From NCBI GenBank assembly GCA_029259595.1, contig JAJDEW010000151.1, positions 1 through 64,000 of the forward strand: 64,000 nt of DNA, in the 5' to 3' direction. Shown piece after piece: positions 46,643-56,111 of this stretch. Position 1 is the first letter of the stretch. Every line of letters begins with the position of its first letter. The notes below the pieces were generated by a model. The model ran no database searches and was not told where the DNA came from. It saw only the letters and a program-made list of their open reading frames with translations. Position numbers and translations under genes: made by a program. The stretch is from Planctomycetota bacterium. Lineage in GTDB: Bacteria; Planctomycetota; UBA1135; GCA-002686595.

Positions 46643-48622
46643 ATGCGCTTGCCCCCCACGCTCCTCGTCCTGCTCCTCGTTTCCGCCGTCCCGCAGGCCC
46701 TCCAGGCCCGCCAGGAAACGGATCCCGTACCCAGCGATCGCACCCAGCGCGAGGGGCTTGCGATCGAACGCATCGGTGCCGGCGACTACGAGGCCGCCCG
46801 CCGGATCCTGGCCGGCCTGCTGGTGGACCGCTACATAAAGGAGGCGAACCGGGCCTTCGCGGCCGGGTCGCCCGAGGACGCTCTCCTGGTCGTGGACCGC
46901 GCCCTGGCCCTGGCTCCGCGCGACCCGAGCGCCCTGCGCGCCAAGGCCGAGGGCAGCCTGGCCCTCGCCCAGAAGACGATCGCGGCGGGCGGCTCGGGCC
47001 TCTTGATCCAGGGCGCCCTCGAGGACGCGCTCCAGAGCTACCGCACCTGGAGCGCCGTCGCCGACAGCGTCGTCGCGCGGATGGGCGCGAGCCACGCAGC
47101 CTGGTTGCTCGGCGATCCCGGCAACGCGCTCGAACAGGCGCGGGCTGGCATGGCGCTCTTGAAGGCGAATCCCGAGCAGCGAGAAGGCCTCGAGACCCTC
47201 CCCGAACGCACCTATGCCGAGGCCGCCTTCGGGGCCTACACGCGCGCCAAGGCCGAGGAGAGCGCGGACGCCGAAGCGCGCTTCGACGAGGCCCGCGACG
47301 CCCTCGGGCAGCTCTTGGGCTTCGCACCCGACGACCCCTGGGTCTGGGGCACGCAGGGTGAGCTGTACGAATGGGCGCAAGACTACGGCGAGGCGCTGCG
47401 CGTCTTGACCGACGGCCTCGCGCGCCACCCCGAGGACGACGGGCTCCTCCAACGCTTCACGCGCGTCGCCCGCAAGAGTGGCGGCTTCCGGGAGTCGGTC
47501 GCGCAACTCGAGCGCATCGTCAAGCGCGAGCCGGATGCTGCGCTTGGACGCTGGTATCTGGCGCGCGAGCGCTTCGAATTCGCCGCCGAGGGCATCGGCA
47601 ACGACGAGCGCGAGGCCGACGCTGCCCTCTTCCGCTTGGCCGAGCAAGAGTTCGTGCGCTGCCGCAAGCTGAATCCCGAATACGACGAGGCCTGCAAGGG
47701 CTACGAGATCGTCTGCCGGAGCGGAACGGGCTGGTGCCACATCGAGAACGGTGAGCTCGAGGCCGCGACGAAGTCCTTCCTCTCGATGAACGACATCTAT
47801 GACCGTGGCATCACGTGGGAGATGTCGGGCCGCATGCTCTCCGGAGTCATGGGCCTGGCCTTCGTCGCGGACCGCTACAACCAGGACGAGAACTGGGCCA
47901 AGGCGGCGGACCTCTTCTGGCTCGCGAGCGAGTTCGAGCCGGAGGAGTCGCTCTGGGCCAACAACGCGGGCTTCTTCTACCGCGACGCCGGTGTCGAGCT
48001 CGAGTTTCTGGCCCGCGACCTGTGCCGCGCCGCCCGGGGCCAGGTCGGAAACGCCGAAGCCCTGGCCGAGCTCGAAGCGCACGCGCAGGTCCCCGCCGAC
48101 GCGAACGACGAGGCGCGAGCGCGCGCCTTCGCGCAGGCCTCGAACGTGACGGTCCAGGAGGCACGCCGCCTGATGGAGAAGAGCGGCGTCGCTTACCTGC
48201 GCGCCTCGGAGCTCACGCCCGAAGACGTCCGCGTGGTCAACGACACCGCGCTGGTCTTCGTCTACTACCTGCACACGAACCTCGAGCTGTCGAAGGAGCT
48301 CCTGCTGCGTTGCGTCGAGACCGGACGGCGGCAGCTGGCAGCGGGCGACCTCGACGAAGACGCCACGTGGGAGCTCGAGAACGCCTGGGGCGACGCGCAC
48401 CAGAACCTGGGCGTCTACTTCGCCAACCACGCAAATCAGCCCGAGGAAGCGCTGCGCTGGTTCGCGCGCGCCGCCGAGATCGGTCCCGAGCCGCGGCCCG
48501 TCATCACGAACTTCTGGCTGCCGTACCTGCGCGGCGAACGCGAGGACGGCGGTGGCGTCGAGATCGAGTCGATCCGCACCTGGGGCGAGGCGTGCGTCGT
48601 TCCGCCGCGTGCGCACAAGTGA
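46643..48622 (+). CDS. Exported TPR-repeat protein
   Basis: The 659 aa protein has a signal peptide 'LPPTLLVLLLVSAVPQALQA' and then helical tetratricopeptide-like repeats: 'IKEANRAFAAGSPEDALLVVDRALALAPRDPSALRAKAEG' (residues about 65-104), 'WGTQGELYEWAQDYGEALRVLTDGLARHPEDD' near 235 and 'AHQNLGVYFANHANQPEEALRWFARAAEIGPEP' near 584. It probably scaffolds protein complexes in the periplasm. A conserved cysteine pair 'CRSGTGWCH' lies near 355. The start is ATG 46643. Its stop overlaps the GTG of the next TPR gene (GTGA), so the two are a coupled pair. Confidence 0.8.
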   Translation: MRLPPTLLVLLLVSAVPQALQARQETDPVPSDRTQREGLAIERIGAGDYEAARRILAGLLVDRYIKEANRAFAAGSPEDALLVVDRALALAPRDPSALRAKAEGSLALAQKTIAAGGSGLLIQGALEDALQSYRTWSAVADSVVARMGASHAAWLLGDPGNALEQARAGMALLKANPEQREGLETLPERTYAEAAFGAYTRAKAEESADAEARFDEARDALGQLLGFAPDDPWVWGTQGELYEWAQDYGEALRVLTDGLARHPEDDGLLQRFTRVARKSGGFRESVAQLERIVKREPDAALGRWYLARERFEFAAEGIGNDEREADAALFRLAEQEFVRCRKLNPEYDEACKGYEIVCRSGTGWCHIENGELEAATKSFLSMNDIYDRGITWEMSGRMLSGVMGLAFVADRYNQDENWAKAADLFWLASEFEPEESLWANNAGFFYRDAGVELEFLARDLCRAARGQVGNAEALAELEAHAQVPADANDEARARAFAQASNVTVQEARRLMEKSGVAYLRASELTPEDVRVVNDTALVFVYYLHTNLELSKELLLRCVETGRRQLAAGDLDEDATWELENAWGDAHQNLGVYFANHANQPEEALRWFARAAEIGPEPRPVITNFWLPYLRGEREDGGGVEIESIRTWGEACVVPPRAHK

Positions 48623-50310
48623 AGCGCGAACACCTCCGCGGCGCGCTCGGAGCGCTCCTCGTCTGGACCCTGGCGTCCTGTGCCACGCTCTTCGGCCCGA
48701 GCGCGGCCGAGCTCGCCGTCCGCGACCTCATCGCGCAGGGTCGCGAGCTGCTCGACGACGATCGCCCGCAAGCGGCCGAACCCTTGTTCGAGGAGGCCGC
48801 GGCCTTGCCCGGTGGTGCGCCGCGTGGGCGGCTGTGGCAACTGCGCTGCTGGATGGACCTCGGGCGGAGCAACGAGGCCCTCGACGGCATCGATGCGCTC
48901 AAGCGGGACGGACTCGACGGGCCCGAGCTCGACTACCTCTACGGCATGGCCTTCGCGCGCCGCGCCCAATGGCACCTCGCGACCGGTGTGGACGCCTCCA
49001 GCATCTTCCTGAACTTCCAGGACGCCGCCGCTCATCTGGGGCGAGCGGTGGAGGCCGAGCCCGACCGCTTCCGCGACGCCCACTTCCTGCTCGCGCGCTC
49101 GACCTGGGAGATGTCCGAGCTCGAGCGCGCGCGCGACGCGATCGAGACCTCGCTCGTCTACTTCCCGGAGAAGGCGGCGAACTGGCTCCTGAAGGGACGC
49201 ATCGCCTTCTCGCAGCACGAGGTCGCGCGCGGTGAGGCCGACCGACCCGCGGACTGGCCGGCGTCGGCTCATGCCCTCTGGAACGAGGCGGAAGCGGCCT
49301 TCCGACACGCGCTTGAGCTGTGCGGCAACCCGCTCGACGACCCGGTCCGCCAGGCGATCCTGACGCAGACCGCGATCCAGTTCGCGAACGCCCTCGTATG
49401 GAAGCGCGAGCGCGACGAGGCGGCACGCATGTACGGCCTGGCCCTCTCCTGGTCGCCGGACGCGATCGACTTCGACACGGTGCGGGCCTGGCTACGACCC
49501 TTGGAGACGGACGAACCGTACCGCGGCTTCAATCTCGCCCTGCGAGCCGCCGTGCTCGGCTTCCGCGAACGCTTCCCGGCCACCGATCCACGGGACGCCT
49601 CCATGCTCTGGTGGCTCGGCTACTCCCACTGGGAGCTGGGGGAGTTCGAGGCCGCCGAGACCGCCTTTCTCGAGGCGCTCGCGCACAACCCCGACTTCAC
49701 GAACACCTGGCACTACATCGCGCTCGTCCGCTATGCGCGCGACGACTGGCCGGGGATGATCGAGGCCCTGAAGACGGCCTGGGAGCTCTCCCCCGTCGAG
49801 CTCGTGAACGAGATGCAGCTCGACCCCGAGCTCAACCTCGAGAAGCTCGACTTCGTCACCGCGTGGTGCGTGGAGCACGAGCGCTACCTGGACGCCGCCA
49901 TCCTCTCGGAGATCTGCGCCGAGACGGCCCAGTTCGATCCGCGCTACTGGAACAACCTCGGGCTGCTCCTGCGCGACGAGGCCGACCGCCGCATCGAGGA
50001 CGAAGGCGCCAACGTGACGGATCCAGAGCTGCAAGCGCTCTACGAACGCGCCTGGACGGCCTACGTGCGCGGACTCGAGATCGCTCCGGACGACGGCCAG
50101 CTCATGAACGATACGGCCGTGATGCTGCAGTACTACTTGATGCGCGACGAAGTGCTCGCGCGAACGATGTACGAAGCGGCGATCGGTCTGTGCCGCGAAG
50201 CGCTCGAGCGCGACGACCTCGACGAGGCCGACCGCCTGCGCTTCGAGAAGGCGCTGGAGGACGCGCGCTCCAACTTGCGCGTGCTCGATGGCGGAGAAGC
50301 GGACGATTGA
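48619..50310 (+). CDS. TPR-repeat lipoprotein
   Basis: The 563 aa protein starts at GTG 48619 inside the stop of the preceding gene. It has a signal peptide with lipobox 'TLASCATLF' (Cys about 21). TPR-like helices follow: 'ARELLDDDRPQAAEPLFEEAA'-type repeats at the start, 'WWLGYSHWELGEFEAAETAFLEALAHNPDFTNTWHYIALV' near 330-370 and 'RYWNNLGLLLRDEADRRI' near 445. The final part ('LMNDTAVMLQYYLMRDEVLARTMYEAAIGLCREAL') resembles the end of the upstream gene ('VVNDTALVFVYYLHTNLELSKELLLRCVETGRRQL'), so the two are probably ancient paralogs. It is likely lipid-anchored in the outer membrane. Confidence 0.8.
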   Translation: MKREHLRGALGALLVWTLASCATLFGPSAAELAVRDLIAQGRELLDDDRPQAAEPLFEEAAALPGGAPRGRLWQLRCWMDLGRSNEALDGIDALKRDGLDGPELDYLYGMAFARRAQWHLATGVDASSIFLNFQDAAAHLGRAVEAEPDRFRDAHFLLARSTWEMSELERARDAIETSLVYFPEKAANWLLKGRIAFSQHEVARGEADRPADWPASAHALWNEAEAAFRHALELCGNPLDDPVRQAILTQTAIQFANALVWKRERDEAARMYGLALSWSPDAIDFDTVRAWLRPLETDEPYRGFNLALRAAVLGFRERFPATDPRDASMLWWLGYSHWELGEFEAAETAFLEALAHNPDFTNTWHYIALVRYARDDWPGMIEALKTAWELSPVELVNEMQLDPELNLEKLDFVTAWCVEHERYLDAAILSEICAETAQFDPRYWNNLGLLLRDEADRRIEDEGANVTDPELQALYERAWTAYVRGLEIAPDDGQLMNDTAVMLQYYLMRDEVLARTMYEAAIGLCREALERDDLDEADRLRFEKALEDARSNLRVLDGGEADD

Positions 50311-51317
50311 ACCTGCCGGTGCGCATCGTGCGGGAGCGGCCGCAGGAACCGGTCGTCTGCGTCGACGGCGTCTTCGGCGCTCCGGGACTCGAGCTGTCCC
50401 ACTGGCCCGGCAACCGCACCCCGCCCGAGCTCGTTCACCCGCTCTCGACCGGAATCGCCTTGAACTTCGCGCGGCTCGCACCGGACCGGCGTGAAGCGCT
50501 CGCCCGCGGCACGGTCGCGATCGTCAACAACCACTACGACACCGACGGGGCCTGTGCGGCCTTTGCGCTGCGCCATCCTGCGCGCGCCCTCGCGATCGAG
50601 ACCGAGCTCCTGGACGTGGCCCGCGCCGGCGACCTCTACGAGGTACCCGGGGCGCGCGCCGTCCAGCTCGACTTTCTCGTCGGCAACCTCTGCGATCCCG
50701 GGCGTTCTCCCCTGGACCTCGCGGCAGGAAACGACCTCGCCCGCTGGAACACGGCCCAGGACTGGCTGCTCGAGAACCTCGACCGGCTCGTCGCGGGCGC
50801 GCTCGAGGAGCACTCCGAGCTCTTCGAGGTCGAGTGGGAACAGCTCCAGGAGGACCGCAGCGAGCTCGAGGCGGCCGAGCAGCACGTCGAGGCCCCGCTC
50901 GACCTCGCGGTCTTCCACCGGCGTGGTACGTCCGCCTTCGATCCCGGTCGCCACGCCCTCTTCGCGAACGGTCGGCACGACCGGGCCCTCGCCCTGGGGA
51001 GCACCGCCGACGGCACGACGGCGCGCTTCGTGCTCTCGACCCGCTCCTGGTTCGACTTCCAGCGCCCGACGGCGCCGCGCCCCGACCTCGGCCGGCTGGC
51101 CGAGCGACTGAACGAACTCGAGGGCACGCCGGCCGAGGCCGCCTGCGCCTGGCGAGCTCAAGCGGTGACCAACGCTTCCCCCGAGCTGTGGTTCGGACGC
51201 GACGGGCTGGCCTCGTTCGCCGAACACAACGGCCGGCTCACGCCCAGCCGACTCGCTCCGCGGACCATCGAACAAGCGTTGCGAGCCGAGCTCGCTGCGC
51301 TCGCCGAAGCGCCCTGA
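50307..51317 (+). CDS. DUF6687-like protein of unknown function
   Basis: The 336 aa protein appears to start at TTG 50307, overlapping the upstream stop (TTGA); GTG 50319 is an alternative. Features include 'LELSHWPGNRTPPELVHPLSTGIALNFARL' near residues 28-58, 'VAIVNNHYDTDGACAAFALRHP' near 70-90, and 'LSTRSWFDF' near 245. From memory this pattern fits the DUF6687 family. The 'NNHYDTDG' motif resembles the Asp-rich 'DHDxDG' of DHH phosphoesterases, which hints at metal binding, but that is inference. No signal peptide was seen, so it should be cytoplasmic although it is coupled to two exported TPR genes. Confidence 0.65.
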   Translation: MNLPVRIVRERPQEPVVCVDGVFGAPGLELSHWPGNRTPPELVHPLSTGIALNFARLAPDRREALARGTVAIVNNHYDTDGACAAFALRHPARALAIETELLDVARAGDLYEVPGARAVQLDFLVGNLCDPGRSPLDLAAGNDLARWNTAQDWLLENLDRLVAGALEEHSELFEVEWEQLQEDRSELEAAEQHVEAPLDLAVFHRRGTSAFDPGRHALFANGRHDRALALGSTADGTTARFVLSTRSWFDFQRPTAPRPDLGRLAERLNELEGTPAEAACAWRAQAVTNASPELWFGRDGLASFAEHNGRLTPSRLAPRTIEQALRAELAALAEAP

Positions 51318-51573
51318 CGAGCGACCCGGAAACTCCTTCGCGATCGGAGCGCGCACTTCGACCGAAGGTCCCGTGCAGAGAACCGGCGCTCGCAATCGTT
51401 CCGCGGAATCCGGAGAAACGTCCCCGAATCCGAGCGGTCCGCTATCATGACGAAGTCCTTCGAGCGCGCCCGAAGGAAGCCGCGCGGCCGCGAGGTCGCA
51501 CGCTCCACGAGGGTTGCGCACGGTGCGCTTGACCCGCGTACCGAGAGGGGCACGAGACTGAGGAGAGTCTTGA
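51318..51573. other. Gene-free spacer between convergent genes
   Basis: With the adjoining hairpin this forms a ~340-nt spacer between the DUF6687-like gene and the second beta-helix gene. No coding frame with the local codon bias is visible, and no RNA family was recognised. Confidence 0.4.
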
Positions 51574-51632
51574 TTTCGGGAAGGCTCGGAACTGGGCCGA
51601 CTTCGCGTCGACGCAGCCCGACCTTCCCGAAA
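51574..51632. terminator. Long-stem hairpin between convergent genes
   Basis: An 11-bp perfect stem (TTTCGGGAAGG / CCTTCCCGAAA) extends by four more pairs past a one-base bulge and encloses a ~28-nt loop. On the plus strand it is followed by TTTCTCC. It lies 24 nt past the stop of the minus-strand beta-helix gene and can also end the plus-strand operon. Confidence 0.55.
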
Positions 51633-51656
51633 TTTCTCCTCGCAGCCTCTCCGCCG

Positions 51657-52868
51657 TCAGAACGACGGGTCGAGGATCGTGATGGCCGACGTGCCACCGA
51701 CCACGAGCCCGATCGAGGGGTGGAAGACCGCGGCCTGCTCGAACAAGCCGTCGACCAGGACACCGGGCGGGAGTCCCAGACTGAAGCCGATGTCGTCATC
51801 GGCGAGCTCGCCGTCGCCGGGCACCGCTCCGAGGAACGTGATGATCCAGGGCGGACTCACGAGCAAGGAACCCGTGAAGAGCGCGAGGTTCAGACCTCCG
51901 AGCGGTTGCTTGCCCGCGATCAGCCAGGCGGCGCTGCCACCGAGCGTGGTGAGCGACCAGTCGAGCGGATCGCCGGCGCGCACGGGAGAGCCGAAGCGCA
52001 GCGCGGGAGCATGCGTGCCGAGCGTCGTCACCGTGCCGGTGCCCGGATCGATCGGCGTGCCGGCCGCCCCGACCCCACAGCCGGGGGGACCCTCTCCGCC
52101 CGTGCCGCCTTGGACCACGCTGCCGAGCAACGACAGGCTCGAGTCGCCGTTGAGTGCGATTCCGTCACCGCCGTCGCCACCCGGGACGCAGACCGCCGTC
52201 GTGTCTCCGCCAGCGCCGCCTTCGACGAAGCTCCCGGCCAGGAGCAGGTCCGCGTCGAACAAGGCGATCGCGGCGCCGCCGCCCTCGGCGAGGAAGATGG
52301 TCGAATCGGACCCGGCGGATCCTCGGATCGTCGAGTCGGTCACGACCACGGACGAGCGCACGATCTGGAACGAGGGGTCGAGCAGCAGACCGGCCTGGGG
52401 ATCGGTCAGCTCGAGTCGCGAGAAGTGAACGGCCGCCGAGTCCACGACCTGAACGCCCGTGATCTGGAAGGCGATGTTCGACGTGATCAGCATGTCCTCG
52501 AACCAGACGCGGCCGTCACAGAGGTTGGCCTCGAGGGCGTAGCTCGCGCCGGCCGTGAACTGCACTCTCAAGCCGCGGACGATGACGCTCTTCGAGGCTT
52601 GCAAGTTGCGGACACGCAGGCCCGAGACTTGAGGTGTTGCGCCCGCTTCGGCCTGGACCGTGAGCGCCTTGTCGTCGATGAGCACGAACTCGTTGTAGAC
52701 GCCGTCGCGAACGAGGACGAAGTCGCCGTCCGCGGCAGCTAGGATCGCGTCCTCGATCTGGGTGAAGTCGGAACCGGGTCCCGCCGCAAGATCGACGACC
52801 CAGACGGATTGGGCTCCGGAGACCGAAGCCAAGGCGAGCGCGACACAGAGAGAGAAGAGGGTCTTCAT
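51657..52868 (-). CDS. Exported right-handed beta-helix-type protein with a conserved C-terminal domain (paralog B)
   Basis: The 403 aa protein has the signal peptide 'MKTLFSLCVALALASVSGAQ', then 'SVWVVDLAAGPGSDFTQIEDAI' and 'DGDFVLVRDGVYNEFVLIDDKALTVQ', the same opening as paralog A. The middle is Gly/Ser-rich with 'GGDGGDG' loops. The C-terminus ('SPPWIITFLGAVPGDGEL', 'GLPPGVLVDGLFEQ', 'FHPSIGLVVGGTSAITILDPSF') is highly similar to paralog A, including the final ILDPxF. Lyase catalytic residues were not seen. It likely faces the cell surface. The shared C-terminal block may be a family-specific sorting or attachment domain; that is inference. Confidence 0.75.
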   Translation of the reverse strand: MKTLFSLCVALALASVSGAQSVWVVDLAAGPGSDFTQIEDAILAAADGDFVLVRDGVYNEFVLIDDKALTVQAEAGATPQVSGLRVRNLQASKSVIVRGLRVQFTAGASYALEANLCDGRVWFEDMLITSNIAFQITGVQVVDSAAVHFSRLELTDPQAGLLLDPSFQIVRSSVVVTDSTIRGSAGSDSTIFLAEGGGAAIALFDADLLLAGSFVEGGAGGDTTAVCVPGGDGGDGIALNGDSSLSLLGSVVQGGTGGEGPPGCGVGAAGTPIDPGTGTVTTLGTHAPALRFGSPVRAGDPLDWSLTTLGGSAAWLIAGKQPLGGLNLALFTGSLLVSPPWIITFLGAVPGDGELADDDIGFSLGLPPGVLVDGLFEQAAVFHPSIGLVVGGTSAITILDPSF

Positions 52869-53067
52869 CGGGGTTCTCCAGCGAAGGCTTCAGGGGGGAG
52901 CGAGGCTCATCGTACCTTCCCGCCCTCGAAGCGGGTCCACTTCGCCCCGACTTCGCCCTCGATTCCGCTCCCTTCGACACTCGAATTTATCCGGGTTTTG
53001 AAGACCGAATCGCGCCCAGGAGACACAGACCTCGCCTCGACGTCGGCGCGTGGTTAGCGTGAGCACG

Positions 53068-53865
53068 ATGGCGGAAGACGCCTGGAGCCCCGAGAGATAC
53101 GAGCGCTTTCGCGCCGAACGGACGCGCCCCTTCCACGACCTGCTGGAGCGAACGCGACGCGCTCGCCCGAGCGGGACCCGGCGGGCCCTCGACCTCGGCT
53201 GTGGAACCGGCCAGCTGACCGCCCGCCTGCACGCGGAGCTCGGTGCTCGCTTCACGCTCGGACTCGACGATTCGGCCAACATGCTCGCGCGCGCTCGTTC
53301 CGAGGAGCCGGGGTACGCGGGGCTGCATTTCGTCAGGGCTTCGATCGAAGCCCTGCCAGTCCGCGCCCGCTTCGACGTCGTCTTCTCGAATGCCGCGCTG
53401 CACTGGGTGGACGACCATCGCGGACTCCTCGCCGGCTTGCGCGAGCTCCTGCTTCCGGACGGACTCCTGGCCGTCCAGGTGCCCGCCAATCACGGGCACG
53501 CGTCGCAGCTCATCGCCCACGCCCTGGCCGGCGAAGAGCCCTTCGCGACCGCCCTCGACGGCTACGTACGGCGGACACCCGTCTTGCCGTCACACGCCTA
53601 CGAAGCCCTGCTGGACGAGCTCGGGTTCGTCGACGTCGAAGTCGAGGGGCACGTCTACGAACACGAGTTGCCCTCGACCGCGGCGCTCGTCACGTGGATG
53701 CGCGGAACGACGCTGACCCCGTACGAACGTCGACTGACTCCGGACACGTACGCGCACTTTCTCGAGCTCTACGCTGCTCGCCTGGCGGCCGCGCTCGGCA
53801 CAGGCCCGCTCCCCTTCCCGTTCCAGCGCATCCTGTTCCTGGCGCGCCGCCCCTCGACGACGTGA
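53068..53865 (+). CDS. SAM-dependent class I methyltransferase (trans-aconitate methyltransferase-like)
   Basis: The 265 aa protein has the class I SAM-binding motif 'ALDLGCGTGQLTARLHAEL' near residue 38, the post-I acidic 'TLGLDDSANMLARAR', motif II 'FDVVFSNAALHWVDDHRGLL' near 105 and motif III 'LLPDGLLAVQVPANHG' near 132. The 'SNAALHWV' plus 'VQVPANHGHASQ' pattern is typical of Tam-type trans-aconitate 2-methyltransferases. The start is ATG 53068; an in-frame GTG 18 nt upstream is possible. Its end lies 11 nt from the end of the convergent GH31 gene. The natural substrate is not certain. Confidence 0.8.
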   Translation: MAEDAWSPERYERFRAERTRPFHDLLERTRRARPSGTRRALDLGCGTGQLTARLHAELGARFTLGLDDSANMLARARSEEPGYAGLHFVRASIEALPVRARFDVVFSNAALHWVDDHRGLLAGLRELLLPDGLLAVQVPANHGHASQLIAHALAGEEPFATALDGYVRRTPVLPSHAYEALLDELGFVDVEVEGHVYEHELPSTAALVTWMRGTTLTPYERRLTPDTYAHFLELYAARLAAALGTGPLPFPFQRILFLARRPSTT

Positions 53866-53876
53866 GCGGCGCGACC

Positions 53877-56111
53877 TCAGGGGCCGAGCTCGAAGGTTCG
53901 CTCGCCACCGGATCCACCGAGGTCCTCGAAGCGCCAGGTCGCGCCGCCCGACGCATGGACGATGAGCGCGTGCACCTCGTCGCGGACGAGGCGTGACGGC
54001 ACGTACTCGCCGACGGCTTCCTCGCGCAGGGTAAGGAGCGCGCCTGTTCGAACCGCACTCCAGAGCGAGTCGCGGTACGTGGCCAGCGCACGCTCGCGCC
54101 CCTCGCCGGCGTCCTCGTAGAGGCGACCATGCGCGCGTCCCGCACCGTCGAGGAACACGCGCACCACGAGGCCGGCACTCGCTTCGACGTTCGGACCGGT
54201 CGTGGCGTGTTCGAAGACGATCGCTCCGGCGCGAGCGAAGACCGGCGTCGTACCCGGTGGCGCCGCGATCACGGGCGACTCGCCGCCGGCGTGGAAGCGA
54301 CCGCTCTCCAGCTCGAACCAGCCGTCGGAACCGGGCAGGGCGACGCTTCGCTCCACACGGCCCGCCTCGAGCACCGGCGCGACGAGCAGCGCGTCTCCCA
54401 GGAGGAAGGCGTCGTCGCGCGCGCGCAGCGTCGGGTCGGCCGGATCCGCGAAGACCAGCGGGCGAACGATCGGAAGACCGCTCTCCTCGGCCTCTCGAAA
54501 GAGCGTGTACAGGCTCGGAAGCAAGCGCAGGCGGCGCTCGATCGCGCCGCGCACGCGCGCTGACGTCAGCGGACCGAAGACCCACGGCTCCTTGCGTGCG
54601 GAGTGCTTCTCGCCGTGTCCCCGAAAGAAGGGCAGCCAGGCTCCGAGGTCGAACCAGCGCTCGAACAGCTCGGCGGACGGGTCCCCGTAGAAGCCACCGA
54701 CGTCAGGACCGGCGAAGGGCTGCCCCGAGACGCCGAGCGACGTCGCCATCGGGATCGCCCAGGCCAGGTCTTCCCAGCGACTCTGGTTGTCGCCCGTCCA
54801 CGTCGCGGCAAAGGCCGAACCGCTGATGTGATTCGAGCGCGTCAGGACGAACGGTCGTCGATCGCTCGCGTGCTCCAGCATGCCGGCGCGCGTCGCCTCC
54901 GCCATCAAGCGCCCGTAGAGGTTGTGGAAGCGCGCGTGGTCGCCCGGACCGCTCGCCGGCCAGCCCGCGTGGCGCGCGTCGTCGGGCAGAGTCCCACCGG
55001 GCGTGCGGAAGAGCGCTGGTTCGTTCATGTCCGTCCACAAACCGTCGAGCGGCGTCTCGTCCAGGAAACGTCGCACGCGCTCCGCCCAGAGCGCGCGCGT
55101 CGCGGGCCGCGTGAAGTCGGGAAAGACGCACAGGCCGGGCCAGACTCGACCGCGGGCGGGTTCGCCTCCCGCGGTCCTTACACAGTGGCCGCCGGCGACC
55201 AGCTCGTCGCACAAGTCCGACCCTTCGGCCACGCCGGGGTCGAGAATCGCAACGGCGCGGAAGCCGGCTCCATGCAGTTCGGCCACGAGGGCGGAGGGAT
55301 CCACAAAGCGCTCTTCGTTCCAAGTGAACACGCGAAAGCGATCCATGTAGTCGATGTCGAACCAGATCGCATCGCACGGGATCTCTTCCTTGCGAAAGCG
55401 TAGGGCGAGCGCGCGCACCTCGCTCTCGCTCTCGTACGACCAGCGACACTGGTGATAGCCGAGGGCCCAGCGCGGCGGCAGCTCGATCGTCCCGATCAGG
55501 GCCGCCAGCCCCTTCTGCACGTCGGCCGGCCCCGCCCCGTCGATTCGGAAGAGATCGAAGGGCCCGCCTTCGAACTGGAACTCGACACCGTCGTCCGCGA
55601 CCTCGACTCGCCCGCGCCGGAAGGTGTCCGCGAGCAGTCCGGACGCCGAACCGTCCGCATGCACCGCGAGAACGTACGGATGCGCCTGGTACAGGGCCGG
55701 CGTCTCGTCACCGTAGGCCCAGGCGTCGGTGTTCCAGATCCGGACGACGCGTCCGTTGCGCAGCGCCGGTCCCGGGACCTCCCCCAACCCGTAGAACGAC
55801 GTGCCGGGCGGAAAGGCGAGTTGCACGCGCATCGTCGTGCCGTCGTGCTCGAAGGAGCGTCGCTCGTCGCGCTCCCACGTTCGCAACATCTCGTACTCGG
55901 GCGGGTGCAGGAGCGTCAGCGACGGATCGGGCGGTGACTCGCCCGAAACGAGCCGCGGAACCCACAACCGGATGTCACAGGCGTGCTCGACGGCCGACGT
56001 CGTGAGGGCCCGCAGCACGATGACCTCGTGCACGCCGCGGCCCGACAGGGCACGCCCGGCCATCGGTGCCACGCTGCGCCAGGCGTGCGGTCGCGGGGTG
56101 GAGTCGCTCAT
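53877..56111 (-). CDS. Glycoside hydrolase family 31 alpha-glucosidase
   Basis: The 744 aa protein has the GH31 N-terminal beta domain ('FPPGTSFYGLGE', 'RIWNTDAWAYG') and the barrel: 'PPRWALGYHQCRWSYESE' near 222, 'PCDAIWFDIDYMDRFRVFTWN' near 250, the nucleophile motif 'DGLWTDMNEPALF' near 357-369 and the acid/base region 'ATWTGDNQSRWEDL' near 437. 'PFFRGHGE' is also conserved. It should release glucose from alpha-glucosides. No signal peptide is seen, so it is probably cytoplasmic. The ATG at 56111 overlaps the stop of the debranching-type gene (ATGA). It is linked to the divergent sugar ABC transporter. Confidence 0.92.
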   Translation of the reverse strand: MSDSTPRPHAWRSVAPMAGRALSGRGVHEVIVLRALTTSAVEHACDIRLWVPRLVSGESPPDPSLTLLHPPEYEMLRTWERDERRSFEHDGTTMRVQLAFPPGTSFYGLGEVPGPALRNGRVVRIWNTDAWAYGDETPALYQAHPYVLAVHADGSASGLLADTFRRGRVEVADDGVEFQFEGGPFDLFRIDGAGPADVQKGLAALIGTIELPPRWALGYHQCRWSYESESEVRALALRFRKEEIPCDAIWFDIDYMDRFRVFTWNEERFVDPSALVAELHGAGFRAVAILDPGVAEGSDLCDELVAGGHCVRTAGGEPARGRVWPGLCVFPDFTRPATRALWAERVRRFLDETPLDGLWTDMNEPALFRTPGGTLPDDARHAGWPASGPGDHARFHNLYGRLMAEATRAGMLEHASDRRPFVLTRSNHISGSAFAATWTGDNQSRWEDLAWAIPMATSLGVSGQPFAGPDVGGFYGDPSAELFERWFDLGAWLPFFRGHGEKHSARKEPWVFGPLTSARVRGAIERRLRLLPSLYTLFREAEESGLPIVRPLVFADPADPTLRARDDAFLLGDALLVAPVLEAGRVERSVALPGSDGWFELESGRFHAGGESPVIAAPPGTTPVFARAGAIVFEHATTGPNVEASAGLVVRVFLDGAGRAHGRLYEDAGEGRERALATYRDSLWSAVRTGALLTLREEAVGEYVPSRLVRDEVHALIVHASGGATWRFEDLGGSGGERTFELGP

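Noticed and set aside
46058..48616. 852-codon open frame antisense to the TPR gene, with other long antisense frames such as 13731-15806 and 933-2738
   Set aside because: High GC content removes stops in antisense frames. These have no family similarity and lie opposite genes with clear domains.
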